Shown one piece after another: positions 18,872-26,934 of a stretch of 64,000 bases of DNA (positions are counted from its first letter, which is position 1; each line of letters begins with the position of its first letter). Below the pieces are notes generated by a model that saw only the letters and a program-made list of their open reading frames with translations, was not told the origin of the DNA and did no database searches. This stretch comes from Mycobacterium noviomagense (GTDB lineage Bacteria > Actinomycetota > Actinomycetes > Mycobacteriales > Mycobacteriaceae): assembly GCF_010731635.1 (NCBI RefSeq), contig NZ_AP022583.1, positions 1,116,001-1,180,000 of the forward strand. The letters are read 5' to 3'. Both the position numbers and the translations under genes were made by a program.

Positions 18872-18961
18872 GTGTTCGCCCGCCTTGAGCCCATGCTCAC
18901 CAAGCGCCGCGCAGTCGATCTGTGCCGCATTGCGGGCTGCTGCTGTTGTTGTAGCTGCTGA
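18872..18961 (+). CDS. Polycysteine leader peptide (cysteine attenuator)
   Basis: A 29-residue leaderless ORF starting at GTG 18872, with an in-frame ATG at 18893, ending in AGCCCCCSC: five consecutive Cys codons and seven Cys in all. M. smegmatis has published leaderless polycysteine ORFs that act as cysteine-responsive attenuators of downstream sulfur genes, and this one precedes DUF4395-cysA-sseC. The Cys-codon run CTGCTGCTG (18937-18945) is complementary (8 of 9) to CAGGAGCAG (19030-19038), which contains the Shine-Dalgarno of the next gene. A ribosome stalled at the Cys codons would keep that site free. The peptide itself probably has no function. Confidence 0.85.
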   Translation: MFARLEPMLTKRRAVDLCRIAGCCCCCSC

Positions 18962-19042
18962 GTAGCGCGCCGATTAGCGCCGCTCTCGGAGCAGCCATTC
19001 TGGCGTGCCCCCACCCTTCCAGTTGTCAACAGGAGCAGGTCT
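18962..19042 (+). promoter_or_regulatory. Attenuator region between leader peptide and DUF4395
   Basis: This 81-base segment holds GAGCAGCC (18991-18998), complementary to the same Cys-codon region (GGCTGCTG, one mismatch), and the ribosome-binding region at 19030-19038. The Cys codons can therefore pair with either, giving mutually exclusive helices. Confidence 0.5.
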
Positions 19043-19555
19043 GTGTCGAGAACCAACACCACCGCCCAGGCAGACGGCGTGGACGTCCGCGGCCCCCGGT
19101 TCGTTGCCTGGGTCACGACCGCGGTTTTGGTGACAACGTTGATCGTGTCAGGGCACAGCGCCCAGGCAGCCGCTGCTGTGTTGGGCGTGCAGGCGGTCGT
19201 CTTTGCCGTCGGCGCCGCGCGGGGGCCCCGGCTGCATCCCTACGGGCTGCTGTACGCCAAACTCGTGGCGCCGCGGCTGGGTCCGGTCACCGAGCGAGAA
19301 CCGGTACCACCGTTGAAGTTCGCGCAGCTGGTTGGTTTGGTCTTCGCCGTAATCGGGGTGATCGGATTCGCCGACGGAGCGACGTTGCTGGGCATCATCG
19401 CGACCGCAGCCGCGCTGGCGGCGGCCTTCCTCAACGCGGCATTCGGGATCTGCCTGGGCTGCCAGCTCTACCCGTTCGTCGCCCGCCTGCGTCCCTCGAA
19501 CGTTTCGTCTAAGCAACCGAAAGGATCCACACCATGGCACGCTCCGACGTCCTAG
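19043..19555 (+). CDS. DUF4395 membrane protein
   Basis: A 170-residue integral membrane protein of the DUF4395 family with about four hydrophobic segments and a C-terminal CLGCQLY motif whose two cysteines sit at the end of the last helix. Family members usually neighbour sulfurtransferases and thioredoxins and may move sulfur or electrons across the membrane; this is inference. Start is GTG 19043 with AGGAG seven bases upstream, the ribosome binding site predicted to be sequestered by the polycysteine leader. Its end overlaps the start of cysA by 22 bases. Confidence 0.8.
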   Translation: MSRTNTTAQADGVDVRGPRFVAWVTTAVLVTTLIVSGHSAQAAAAVLGVQAVVFAVGAARGPRLHPYGLLYAKLVAPRLGPVTEREPVPPLKFAQLVGLVFAVIGVIGFADGATLLGIIATAAALAAAFLNAAFGICLGCQLYPFVARLRPSNVSSKQPKGSTPWHAPTS

Positions 19556-20367
19556 TCTCGGCAGACTGGGCCGAGAGCAATCTCGACACACCTGGCGTCG
19601 TCTTCGTCGAAGTGGACGAGGACACCAGCGCCTACGACACCGGCCACATCCGCGGCGCCGTCAAACTGGATTGGCGCGACGATCTGCAGGACCCTGTCCG
19701 CCGCGATTTCGTTGACGCCGAGCAATTCTCGAAGCTGCTGTCCGACCGCGGCATCTCCAACGACGACACCGTGATCCTCTACGGCGGCAACAACAACTGG
19801 TTCGCCGCCTACGCCTACTGGTATTTCAAGCTGTACGGCCACGACAAGGTCAAGCTGCTCGACGGCGGACGCAAGAAGTGGGAGCTGGACGGCCGACCGC
19901 TGTCCACCGACCCGGCCAGGCGCCCGACGACCTCCTACAGCGCCAAGCAGCCCGACAACTCCATCCGCGCGTTCCGCGACGAGGTCATCGACGCCATCGG
20001 GGTGAACAACCTGGTCGACGTGCGCTCCCCCGACGAGTTCTCCGGCAAGATCCTGGCGCCGGCGCATCTGCCGCAGGAACAAAGCCAGCGGCCCGGCCAC
20101 ATCCCGAGCGCCATCAACGTGCCCTGGAGCAAGGCCGCCAACGAAGACGGCACCTTCAAGTCCGACGACGAGCTGGCCAAGCTCTACGCCGACGCCGGCT
20201 TGGACGGATCGAAGGAGACCATCGCCTACTGCCGGATCGGTGAGCGCTCGTCGCACACCTGGTTTGTGCTGCGCGAGCTCCTCGGACATCAAAACGTCAA
20301 AAACTACGACGGAAGTTGGACGGAATACGGCTCCCTGGTGGGAGTCCCGATCGAGTTGGGAAGCTGA
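19534..20367 (+). CDS. cysA2: Thiosulfate sulfurtransferase (rhodanese) CysA
   Basis: A 277-residue two-domain rhodanese. The N-terminal domain is non-catalytic (DWAESNLDTPGVVFVEVDEDTSAYDTGHIRGA); the C-terminal domain carries the active loop C-R-I-G-E-R with catalytic Cys233, after VDVRSPDEF. Transfers sulfane sulfur from thiosulfate to an acceptor. Nearly identical in layout to M. tuberculosis CysA2/CysA3 (Rv0815c/Rv3117). AAAGGA precedes the ATG. Operon with DUF4395 and sseC, all downstream of the cysteine attenuator. Confidence 0.94.
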   Translation: MARSDVLVSADWAESNLDTPGVVFVEVDEDTSAYDTGHIRGAVKLDWRDDLQDPVRRDFVDAEQFSKLLSDRGISNDDTVILYGGNNNWFAAYAYWYFKLYGHDKVKLLDGGRKKWELDGRPLSTDPARRPTTSYSAKQPDNSIRAFRDEVIDAIGVNNLVDVRSPDEFSGKILAPAHLPQEQSQRPGHIPSAINVPWSKAANEDGTFKSDDELAKLYADAGLDGSKETIAYCRIGERSSHTWFVLRELLGHQNVKNYDGSWTEYGSLVGVPIELGS

Positions 20368-20369
20368 AT

Positions 20370-20672
20370 ATGTGCACACCACCCAAGCAAGGACAGACGT
20401 TGCCGGCCAGCGTCGACCTGGAGAAGGAGACGGTGATCACCGGTCGCGTCGTGGACAGCTCCGGCCAGGCTGTGGGCGGGGCGTTCGTGCGGCTGTTGGA
20501 CTCCTCTGACGAGTTCACCGCCGAAGTCGTCGCGTCAGCCACCGGTGACTTCCGGTTCTTCGCGGCGCCGGGGTCCTGGACGGTGCGCGCGTTGTCGCCC
20601 GCCGGTAACGGCGACGCCGTGGTGCAGCCGTCGGGCGCGGGTATCCACGAGGTCGACATCAAGGTCGCCTGA
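20370..20672 (+). CDS. sseC: SseC-type sulfur metabolism protein (DUF1416)
   Basis: A 100-residue protein of the DUF1416 family always found after cysA in mycobacteria (Rv0814c). The chain reads as a beta-sandwich with carboxypeptidase-regulatory-like segments (VITGRVVDSSGQAVGGAFVRLLDS, GDFRFFAAPGSWTVRALSP). An N-terminal MCTPPKQGQTL holds the only conserved Cys. It starts two bases after the cysA stop, so it is co-translated. Molecular role is not established; association with thiosulfate sulfurtransferase suggests a persulfide acceptor or partner. Confidence 0.9.
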   Translation: MCTPPKQGQTLPASVDLEKETVITGRVVDSSGQAVGGAFVRLLDSSDEFTAEVVASATGDFRFFAAPGSWTVRALSPAGNGDAVVQPSGAGIHEVDIKVA

Positions 20673-20715
20673 GACCGGCCCGCGCCCGGCAACGGGGGTG
20701 AGGGGGTGCGCGAAC

Positions 20716-20728
20716 TAGACTCGTGGCC
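20716..20728 (+). promoter_or_regulatory. -10 box of leaderless membrane peptide gene
   Basis: TAGACT (20716-20721), then seven bases to GTG 20729, the same geometry as the polycysteine leader promoter. Confidence 0.5.
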
Positions 20729-20827
20729 GTGGTCCTGTTCTTCGAGATCATGCTGGTCGCGTGCGTCGTGGTCATCGCCTGGTTCGCGCTGTACACGCTG
20801 TATCGCCTCATCAGCGACGACTCGTGA
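20729..20827 (+). CDS. Leaderless 32-residue single-pass membrane peptide
   Basis: A short ORF starting at GTG 20729, encoding a mostly hydrophobic peptide: residues about 1-25 ([20 protein letters not shown] and following) form one transmembrane helix, with a short polar end (RLISDDS). An alternative GTG lies six bases upstream. Its stop overlaps the GTG of the nitrobindin-like gene (GTGA), which lacks a separate ribosome binding site, so the peptide appears to drive its translation by coupling. Too short for routine gene callers; likely conserved in mycobacteria, but I could not check. Confidence 0.65.
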   Translation: MVLFFEIMLVACVVVIAWFALYTLYRLISDDS

Positions 20828-21492
20828 GTTCTGCGGAAGACCGTGACCGATTCGCGGGTCGGATCGGCTCCGGCGAGCGGGCCCTGGCCGAGGCGGCCGA
20901 ACGCGCCAAAGTGACTGCGGGCCGCAACATTCCGGTCTTCGACGACCTGCCCATCCCCGCCGACACCGCGAACCTGCGACAAGGCGCCAACCTGAATGAC
21001 GCGCTGCTGGCGTTGCTGCCGCTGGTCGGCGTGTGGCGCGGGGAAGGAGAGGGCCGCGGCGCTCACGGCGACTACCGGTTCGGCCAGCAGATCATCGTCA
21101 GCCACGACGGCGGCGACTATCTGAACTGGGAGGCGCGGTCCTGGCGGCTGACCGAGTCGGGCGAGTACGAGGGACTCACGCTGCGCGAGACGGGTTTTTG
21201 GCGCTTCGTCAACGACCCGACCGACCCGACCGAGTCGCAGGCCATCGAGCTGCTGCTGGCGCACTCGGCGGGCTACGTGGAGTTGTTCTACGGGCGCCCG
21301 CGCACCCAGTCGTCGTGGGAGTTGGTCACCGACGCGCTCGCCCGAAGCAAATCCGGTGTTCTCGTCGGCGGAGCCAAACGGCTTTACGGCATCGTCGAAG
21401 GCGGCGACTTGGCCTATGTCGAAGAACGCGTGGACGCTGACGGGGGGTTGGTGCCGCATCTGTCGGCGCGCCTGTCCCGCTACGCCGGCTGA
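20824..21492 (+). CDS. Nitrobindin/THAP4-like beta-barrel protein (Rv0813c-like)
   Basis: A 222-residue protein whose C-terminal 160 residues form the nitrobindin-type ten-stranded barrel ([16 protein letters not shown] at the start, then [31 protein letters not shown]). A His near the C-terminus ([11 protein letters not shown]) is in the position of the haem-ligating His of nitrobindins. The M. tuberculosis homologue has a solved lipocalin/FABP-like fold, so fatty-acid or haem binding are both possible. The GTG start overlaps the stop of the membrane peptide by four bases. Confidence 0.82.
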   Translation: MSSAEDRDRFAGRIGSGERALAEAAERAKVTAGRNIPVFDDLPIPADTANLRQGANLNDALLALLPLVGVWRGEGEGRGAHGDYRFGQQIIVSHDGGDYLNWEARSWRLTESGEYEGLTLRETGFWRFVNDPTDPTESQAIELLLAHSAGYVELFYGRPRTQSSWELVTDALARSKSGVLVGGAKRLYGIVEGGDLAYVEERVDADGGLVPHLSARLSRYAG

Positions 21493-21520
21493 CTGGGTCG
21501 GGGCCCCCAGAAATGGACAG

Positions 21521-21565
21521 CCCCCGAGCCTAAGTTCCTGGTTGGACAGACCGGGGGCTCGGGGG
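21521..21565. terminator. GC-rich hairpin between convergent genes
   Basis: CCCCCGAGCC (21521-21530) pairs perfectly with GGCTCGGGGG (21556-21565), loop 25 bases. It follows the nitrobindin-like stop by about 30 bases. There is no T tract; it may terminate transcription from either side. Confidence 0.5.
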
Positions 21566-21733
21566 CCGGGTGACTGCGGGGAATTCACTAGCAAGCGATG
21601 CCAGCTCTTTCCTGCCTGGCGCTGCTTAGCGCGCAGCCACCTCACATGTCCATAAGCCAATCAATTCTCGGACCACCTCCTTTCCTGTGTACGGCTGACC
21701 GTACGCGCCCAGCGGCGGACCGACAACTTCAAT
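21566..21733. other. Convergent intergenic region with small hairpin and anti-SD-like tract
   Basis: No confident gene. It contains GTACGG-CTGA-CCGTAC (21689-21704), a perfect six-pair tetraloop hairpin, and on the minus strand AAAGGAGGTGG (within 21673-21685), an unusually complete Shine-Dalgarno complement not followed by a convincing ORF at normal distance. See findings. Confidence 0.4.
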
Positions 21734-22621
21734 TCAGCGGTCGCTGACGATGGCCGCATCGACGAGTTCGGCGAACTCCGCGGCCATCGGTGCACGCGGC
21801 AGCGGTCGCCCGTCGAGCGTGTGCACCCGCGCCGCCAACGTCATGCTCGATACAAGCCAAATGCCTTGGGCGGCAAGCAGATCCGATACCCGCAAGGCGC
21901 GGTAGTCGCAGTCGTAGCCTTTGGCCCGGGCAACTTCGAACAGCGCCTGCTGGGTGGTGCCGCGCAGGATCGGATACCACGGCGGCGGCGTGAAGAAAGC
22001 TGTGGAACCAGCACCTCCTTCACCGTCGGCGGCGATCACCACCGTCGAGCGCGGGCCTTCCAAGACGTAGCCGTCGGAGCTGACAAAGATGACGTCGCCG
22101 GCGCCCAGCCGAGCGGCGTGGCGCAGGGCCGCCATATTGACCGCGTAGGACAGTGTCTTGGCACCGGCCAGCAGCCACGGCATCGCGTCGGTGCCGCTGG
22201 CAGGCAGTCCGCGCGGCAGTGTCACCGCGGCCACACCGTCGCGGCGGGCGGCGGCGATCCGGTCGGCGAGCGGGTTGACGGTGACGTAGGCCGTCGGCGC
22301 CGACCCGCTCTCGCGGCCGCGGCTGTAGACCAGTCGCATCGCGCCCTCGTCGGCGCTGACGGCCGCCCAGCGCCGCGCCGCCACATCGATCGCCCGCCGC
22401 CATGCCGGTAGGTCGGGCTCGGGCAGGTCCATCAACTTGGCCGAGTGGCTCAGCCGCCCCAGATGCGCTTCCACCAGGCATGCTCGGCCGTCGCGGACCA
22501 ACAGTGTTTCGAAGATGCCGTCGCCTCGCACGACGGCGAGGTCGTCGGCGCATATCAGCGGCGTATCCGGGGCCAGTATCTCGCCGTCGAGCGTGACGAT
22601 CACGCCCGTCTGGCTAGCCAT
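21734..22621 (-). CDS. pabC: Aminodeoxychorismate lyase (class IV aminotransferase fold)
   Basis: A 295-residue class IV PLP enzyme, homologue of Rv0812, assigned as 4-amino-4-deoxychorismate lyase, which releases p-aminobenzoate for folate synthesis. Visible features: VRGDGIFETLLVRDGR at the N-terminus, the PLP Lys at 155 in LLAGAKTLSYAVNMAALRHA, and EGPRSTVVIA near residue 195. Branched-chain or D-amino acid aminotransferases share this fold, so assignment rests on the mycobacterial ortholog. Divergent from ygfZ, 87 bases apart. Confidence 0.8.
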   Translation of the reverse strand: MASQTGVIVTLDGEILAPDTPLICADDLAVVRGDGIFETLLVRDGRACLVEAHLGRLSHSAKLMDLPEPDLPAWRRAIDVAARRWAAVSADEGAMRLVYSRGRESGSAPTAYVTVNPLADRIAAARRDGVAAVTLPRGLPASGTDAMPWLLAGAKTLSYAVNMAALRHAARLGAGDVIFVSSDGYVLEGPRSTVVIAADGEGGAGSTAFFTPPPWYPILRGTTQQALFEVARAKGYDCDYRALRVSDLLAAQGIWLVSSMTLAARVHTLDGRPLPRAPMAAEFAELVDAAIVSDR

Positions 22622-22696
22622 GGACGTTCAGCCTAATGGTTTGCCGGCGTGAAGCCGGAGTCACGGTCATCGACCCGGCGGTCCCGGCTAGGTCCG

Positions 22697-22708
22697 TAGA
22701 GTTGGTGT
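22697..22708 (+). promoter_or_regulatory. -10 box of leaderless ygfZ
   Basis: TAGAGT (22697-22702), six bases, GTG 22709. Confidence 0.45.
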
Positions 22709-23803
22709 GTGGCCGCAGTTCCCGCTCCCGAAACCGGACCTGACGCCGGAGCCGTCTGGCATTACGGCGACCCGCTCGGTGAGCAGCGCGCGGCCGAAAC
22801 CGACGCCGTGCTGATCGACCGCTCACACCGCGCGGTGCTCACGCTGACCGGCGCGGACCGGCAGAGCTGGTTGCACAACATCTCGACTCAGCACGTCAGT
22901 GAACTGCCTGAGGGAGCCAGCACCGAAAACCTCAGCCTGGACGGACAAGGCCGGGTCGAGGATCACTGGATCCAGACCGAACTGGGCGGCGTCACCTACC
23001 TCGACACCGAAGCGTGGCGCGGTGAGCCGCTGCTCGATTATTTGCGCAAGATGGTGTTCTGGTCGAATGTGACGCCCGCTGCCGCCGACATGGCGGTGTT
23101 GTCACTGCTCGGACCCCGGCTGGGCGAACCGCCGGTGCTCGACGCGCTGGGCGTGAACGTGCTGCCCGCCGAGATGACGGCCGTGCCACTGCCTGATGGC
23201 GGGTTCCTGCGCAGGATGGCTGGTGCGCGAGTGGACCACATCGAGCTGGATGTGCTGGTGCCGCAGGCGGATTCGGCTGACCGGGTCCAGCGGCTTATCA
23301 AAGCTGGGGTGCGTGCCGCCGGGATTTGGACCTACGAAGCCCACCGGGTGGCTGCGCTTCGCCCGCGGCTCGGTGTCGACACCGACGAGCGCACCATTCC
23401 TCACGAAGTGGGCTGGATCGGCGGCCCGGGAGTGGGCGCAGTCCATCTGGACAAAGGCTGCTATCGCGGCCAGGAGACCGTTGCCCGGGTGCACAACCTG
23501 GGCAAGCCGCCCCGGATGCTGGTGCTGTTGCACCTCGACGGATCGGTCGATCGCCCATCGACGGGCGATCCCGTGCTCGCCGGCGGACGCCCAGTGGGCC
23601 GGCTGGGAACCGTCGTCGACCATGCGGATCTTGGGCCGATAGCGCTGGCTCTGCTCAAGCGCGGGCTGCCCGCGGACACCGCGCTCGTCACCGGAGCAGA
23701 CGGTCAAGTCGCTGCCGTCATCGAGCCCGATTCGCTGCCGCCTGCCGACGTGGCCGGCGCGGGACGGGTTGCCCTCGAACGGCTGCGCGGCACCAACCGA
23801 TAG
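22709..23803 (+). CDS. ygfZ: Folate-binding YgfZ/GcvT-like protein
   Basis: A 364-residue tetrahydrofolate-binding protein (Rv0811c homologue) of the COG0354 family that assists maturation or repair of Fe-S enzymes. The diagnostic motif K-G-C-Y-R-G-Q-E begins at residue 249 with Cys251 and continues VARVHNLGKPPRML. The N-terminal GcvT-like domain includes ALIDRSHRAVLTLTGADRQSWLHNI-type sequence. The GTG start is leaderless. Located opposite pabC, both connected with folate. Confidence 0.88.
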   Translation: MAAVPAPETGPDAGAVWHYGDPLGEQRAAETDAVLIDRSHRAVLTLTGADRQSWLHNISTQHVSELPEGASTENLSLDGQGRVEDHWIQTELGGVTYLDTEAWRGEPLLDYLRKMVFWSNVTPAAADMAVLSLLGPRLGEPPVLDALGVNVLPAEMTAVPLPDGGFLRRMAGARVDHIELDVLVPQADSADRVQRLIKAGVRAAGIWTYEAHRVAALRPRLGVDTDERTIPHEVGWIGGPGVGAVHLDKGCYRGQETVARVHNLGKPPRMLVLLHLDGSVDRPSTGDPVLAGGRPVGRLGTVVDHADLGPIALALLKRGLPADTALVTGADGQVAAVIEPDSLPPADVAGAGRVALERLRGTNR

Positions 23804-23940
23804 CTGCACGAGGCCTGGCAGGGCACGCCAGCGCACCATCGCAGGGCACGGTAAACTACTCGACAGGACAATAACGACACCGACAGATCGGAGCCGCCTA
23901 CTTGTTGGGCCGCTCCGTTATTGCGCGAGGGGGTTCCCCC

Positions 23941-24132
23941 ATGGGCCGCGGCCGGGCGAAGGCGAAGCAGACCAAGGTTGCTCGAGAACTGAAATACAGC
24001 TCCCCGCAGACCGATTTCGAGCGGCTTCAGCGCGAGCTATCCGGTTCGGGTGCAGACGACTCCAACCGGCTAGACGGCGACGACCGGTTCTCCGACGACC
24101 CATGGGACGACGCGGACGACTGGCGCCGCTGA
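23941..24132 (+). CDS. DUF3073 small protein (Rv0810c-like)
   Basis: A 63-residue actinobacterial protein of unknown function. The basic N-terminus (MGRGRAKAKQTKVARELKY) is the DUF3073 hallmark; the rest is polar and turns strongly acidic (DDPWDDADDW). No membrane segment. ATG 23941 matches the family start; the frame is open 13 codons upstream but lacks a good site. Converges on purM. The charge polarity suggests nucleic-acid or ribosome contact, which is speculation. Confidence 0.85.
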   Translation: MGRGRAKAKQTKVARELKYSSPQTDFERLQRELSGSGADDSNRLDGDDRFSDDPWDDADDWRR

Positions 24133-24153
24133 TGGTTAGGCGCTAAGCCAGCC

Positions 24154-25248
24154 TTAAAATCTCGGGTGTTGCCCGACGAGCTCCGCGCGCGGGCCTTCCT
24201 TACCGCCCTTGTTCACGGTGCCCAAGACCCAGCAATCCAAATGCCGGGCAGTCAAGATGGCCAACGCCCGGTCGGTGTCCTCCGGCGCCACGACGGCGAC
24301 CATGCCGACGCCCATGTTGAACGTCTTCTCCATCTCCGCGCGGCTGACGCGGCCGCGCTGGGCGATCATCGCGAACACCGGCGCCGGTGTCCACGTACCG
24401 CGGTCGACCTCGGCCACCAGGCCATGCGGGATGACGCGTTCCAGGTTGCCGGCCAGCCCGCCGCCGGTGATGTGGCAGAACGTCCGGACTTGGGTTTCGG
24501 CAGCCAGCGCCAAGCAGTCTTTGGCGTAGATCAGCGTCGGTTCGAGCAATTCTTCGCCCAGGGTGCGGCCGAACTCCTCGACGTAGCCCTCCAGGTTCAT
24601 CCGGTCGATCTCCAACAGGACGGTGCGGACCAGCGAGTACCCGTTGGAGTGCAGCCCTGAGGAACCCATCGCGATGATGACGTCACCGGGTTTGACGCGC
24701 TCGGGACCCAACACATCGTCGGCCTCGATGACCCCGACCGCGGTGGCCGAGAGGTCGTAGTGGTCGGGCTCGATCAGCCCGGGGTGCTCAGCGGTCTCGC
24801 CGCCGAGCAGCGCGCATCCCGCGCGGATGCACCCGTCGGCGATGCCGGCGACGATCGCGTTGAGCCGCTCCGGCACGATGCGCCCTAAGGCGATGTAGTC
24901 CAAGAGGAACAGCGGCTCGGCGCCGCACACCACCAAGTCGTCGACCACCATCGCCACCAGGTCCAGCCCGACCGTGTCGTGCTTGTCCATCGCCTGCGCG
25001 ATGGCCAGCTTGGTACCTACGCCGTCGCTGGACGCGGCCAGTATCGGCTCGCGGTAGTCGCCGCGCAGGGCGAACAGCCCGGCGAATCCACCGAGCTTGC
25101 TGCGGACCTCGGGCCGAGTGGCCTTTGACGCCAACGGCTTGAACAGTTCGACGGCGCGGTCACCGGCTTCGATGTCCACCCCGGCCGCTGCATACGTGAT
25201 GCCTTGATCGCCGGGAGGTTTTCTGGTGTCTTTCCTACGGTCCGCCAT
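24154..25248 (-). CDS. purM: Phosphoribosylformylglycinamidine cyclo-ligase
   Basis: AIR synthetase, fifth step of purine synthesis: FGAM plus ATP gives AIR. The 364-residue protein shows TYAAAGVDIEAGDRAV at the N-terminus, ASSDGVGTKLAIAQ (ATP/substrate loop), VDDLVVCGAEPLFLLDY, LLGGETAEHPG and the C-terminal FNMGVGMVAVV. Homologue of Rv0809. Lies 49 bases after purF on the same strand, so purF-purM form one transcription unit. Confidence 0.96.
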   Translation of the reverse strand: MADRRKDTRKPPGDQGITYAAAGVDIEAGDRAVELFKPLASKATRPEVRSKLGGFAGLFALRGDYREPILAASSDGVGTKLAIAQAMDKHDTVGLDLVAMVVDDLVVCGAEPLFLLDYIALGRIVPERLNAIVAGIADGCIRAGCALLGGETAEHPGLIEPDHYDLSATAVGVIEADDVLGPERVKPGDVIIAMGSSGLHSNGYSLVRTVLLEIDRMNLEGYVEEFGRTLGEELLEPTLIYAKDCLALAAETQVRTFCHITGGGLAGNLERVIPHGLVAEVDRGTWTPAPVFAMIAQRGRVSRAEMEKTFNMGVGMVAVVAPEDTDRALAILTARHLDCWVLGTVNKGGKEGPRAELVGQHPRF

Positions 25249-25297
25249 CGCCGATAAAGGCTACCGTTCAGCGCCAAGCTGTGGTCCGATTGCCCGG

Positions 25298-26842
25298 TCA
25301 GGGGCGCCGTAACGCTTCTTCGGCAAGGGCGGCCTCGTCGCCCGCAATATCGGCCGGGACAGTGCCACGCGCCGCGGTGGTAAGCATCTGCTCGATGACG
25401 TTCTTGCCCAAGGCAGACTCGCTGGACAGCTCAATCGGGTATCTGCCGTCGAAGCAGGCCGTGCACAGCCGCGAAGCGGACTGTTCGGTGGCCGCGATCA
25501 TGCCCTGCTGTGAGATGTAGCCAAGCGTGTCGGCGCCGATGGCGTGGCGCACCGCGTCCAGCATCTCCTCCTCGTCGTCGACGGCGTTGGCGATCAACTC
25601 CGCCGGCGACGGAAAGTCGATGCCGTAGAAGCACGGCCACTTCACCGGCGGTGATGCGATGCGCACGTGCACTTCGGCCGCGCCGGCCTCGCGCAACATC
25701 CGCACCAGCGCGCGCTGGGTGTTGCCCCGCACGATCGAGTCGTCGACGACGATCAGCCGCTTGCCGCGGATGACCTCCTTGAGCGGGTTCAGCTTGAGCC
25801 GGATACCGAGCTGGCGGATGGTTTGCGACGGCTGGATGAAGGTGCGCCCGACGTAGGCGTTCTTCATCAGCCCCTGCCCGTAGGGAATACCGGATTCCTG
25901 CGCGTAGCCGACCGCGGCGGGTGTTCCCGATTCCGGTACCCCGATCACCAAGTCGGCGTCGATCGAGCATTCGCGGGCCAGCCGGCGACCGATCTCCAGC
26001 CGGGCGGCGTGCACCGAGCGGCCGGCGATCATGCTGTCCGGCCGTGCCAGGTAGACATATTCGAAGACACAGCCCTTGGGCGTGGGGTCAGCGAAACGGC
26101 TGGACCGCACACCGTCGGCGTCGATCGCGAGCAGCTCGCCGGGCTCGATGTCGCGGACGAACGATGCGCCGACGATGTCCAGCGCGGCGGTTTCGGAGGC
26201 CACTACCCAACCGCGATCTAGTCGTCCCAGGCACAGCGGCCGCACCCCATGCGGGTCGCGGGCGGCATACAGGGTGTTCTCGTCCATGAACGTCAGGCAG
26301 AACGCACCGCGGACCGTCGGCAGCAGTTCCATTGCCGCTTGTTCCAGGGTGGAGTCGGCGGCTGCGTGGGCCAGCAGTGCGCCCAGAATGTCGGAGTCGG
26401 TGGTGGCCGCGCCGGGCAGCCGCGGGTTGATCAGCCCGGCTTCGCGGGCGCGGGCGACCAGATCGGTGCTGTTGACCAGGTTGCCGTTGTGTCCCAGCGC
26501 CACGCCGGTGCCGGCCGCGGTGGTCCGGAACACCGGCTGGGCGTTCTCCCAGGTGGTTTGCCCACTGGTGGAGTAGCGGCAGTGCCCGACGGCGACGTGG
26601 CCGGGCATGGCCCCCAGCGTCTGCTCGTCGAACACCTGGCTGACCAGGCCGAGATCTTTGAATACCAGCACTTGCGACCCATCCGCGACGGCGATGCCGG
26701 CGGCTTCCTGGCCGCGGTGCTGTAGCGCATATAGGCCGTAATAGGTGAGTTTGGCGACTTCCTCGCCGGGGGCCCATACCCCGAAGACACCGCATTCTTC
26801 GCGGGGCGGATTCTCCTCGGGCAGGGGCTGCTGGGCGGTCAC
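25298..26842 (-). CDS. purF: Amidophosphoribosyltransferase
   Basis: Catalyses the first committed purine step, PRPP plus glutamine to phosphoribosylamine. The N-terminal Ntn glutaminase domain begins with the nucleophile in REECGVFGVW (Cys17, exposed after propeptide cleavage); HCRYSTSG and GHNGNLVN follow. The C-terminal PRTase domain has the PRPP loop VVDDSIVRGNT. I start at GTG 26842 (GGGAG ten bases upstream), giving 514 residues; the frame is open 41 codons upstream without homology. Homologue of Rv0808. Forms a unit with purM. Confidence 0.95.
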   Translation of the reverse strand: MTAQQPLPEENPPREECGVFGVWAPGEEVAKLTYYGLYALQHRGQEAAGIAVADGSQVLVFKDLGLVSQVFDEQTLGAMPGHVAVGHCRYSTSGQTTWENAQPVFRTTAAGTGVALGHNGNLVNSTDLVARAREAGLINPRLPGAATTDSDILGALLAHAAADSTLEQAAMELLPTVRGAFCLTFMDENTLYAARDPHGVRPLCLGRLDRGWVVASETAALDIVGASFVRDIEPGELLAIDADGVRSSRFADPTPKGCVFEYVYLARPDSMIAGRSVHAARLEIGRRLARECSIDADLVIGVPESGTPAAVGYAQESGIPYGQGLMKNAYVGRTFIQPSQTIRQLGIRLKLNPLKEVIRGKRLIVVDDSIVRGNTQRALVRMLREAGAAEVHVRIASPPVKWPCFYGIDFPSPAELIANAVDDEEEMLDAVRHAIGADTLGYISQQGMIAATEQSASRLCTACFDGRYPIELSSESALGKNVIEQMLTTAARGTVPADIAGDEAALAEEALRRP

Positions 26843-26934
26843 GATTTGGCGGCTCCCGAAGGTTGGTGACGTAACGGAGTCTACGGGGAGGACGGCCCAG
26901 TCGCAGAATCCAGCTCGCGTGTTGGGTTGGTCGC

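Noticed and set aside
20659..21660. A 333-codon minus-strand frame covering the nitrobindin-like gene and the structured gap
   Set aside because: Most of it is antisense to a real gene; the first 40 codons look ordered but coincide with the hairpin and start at a TTG with poor spacing, so coding is not supported.
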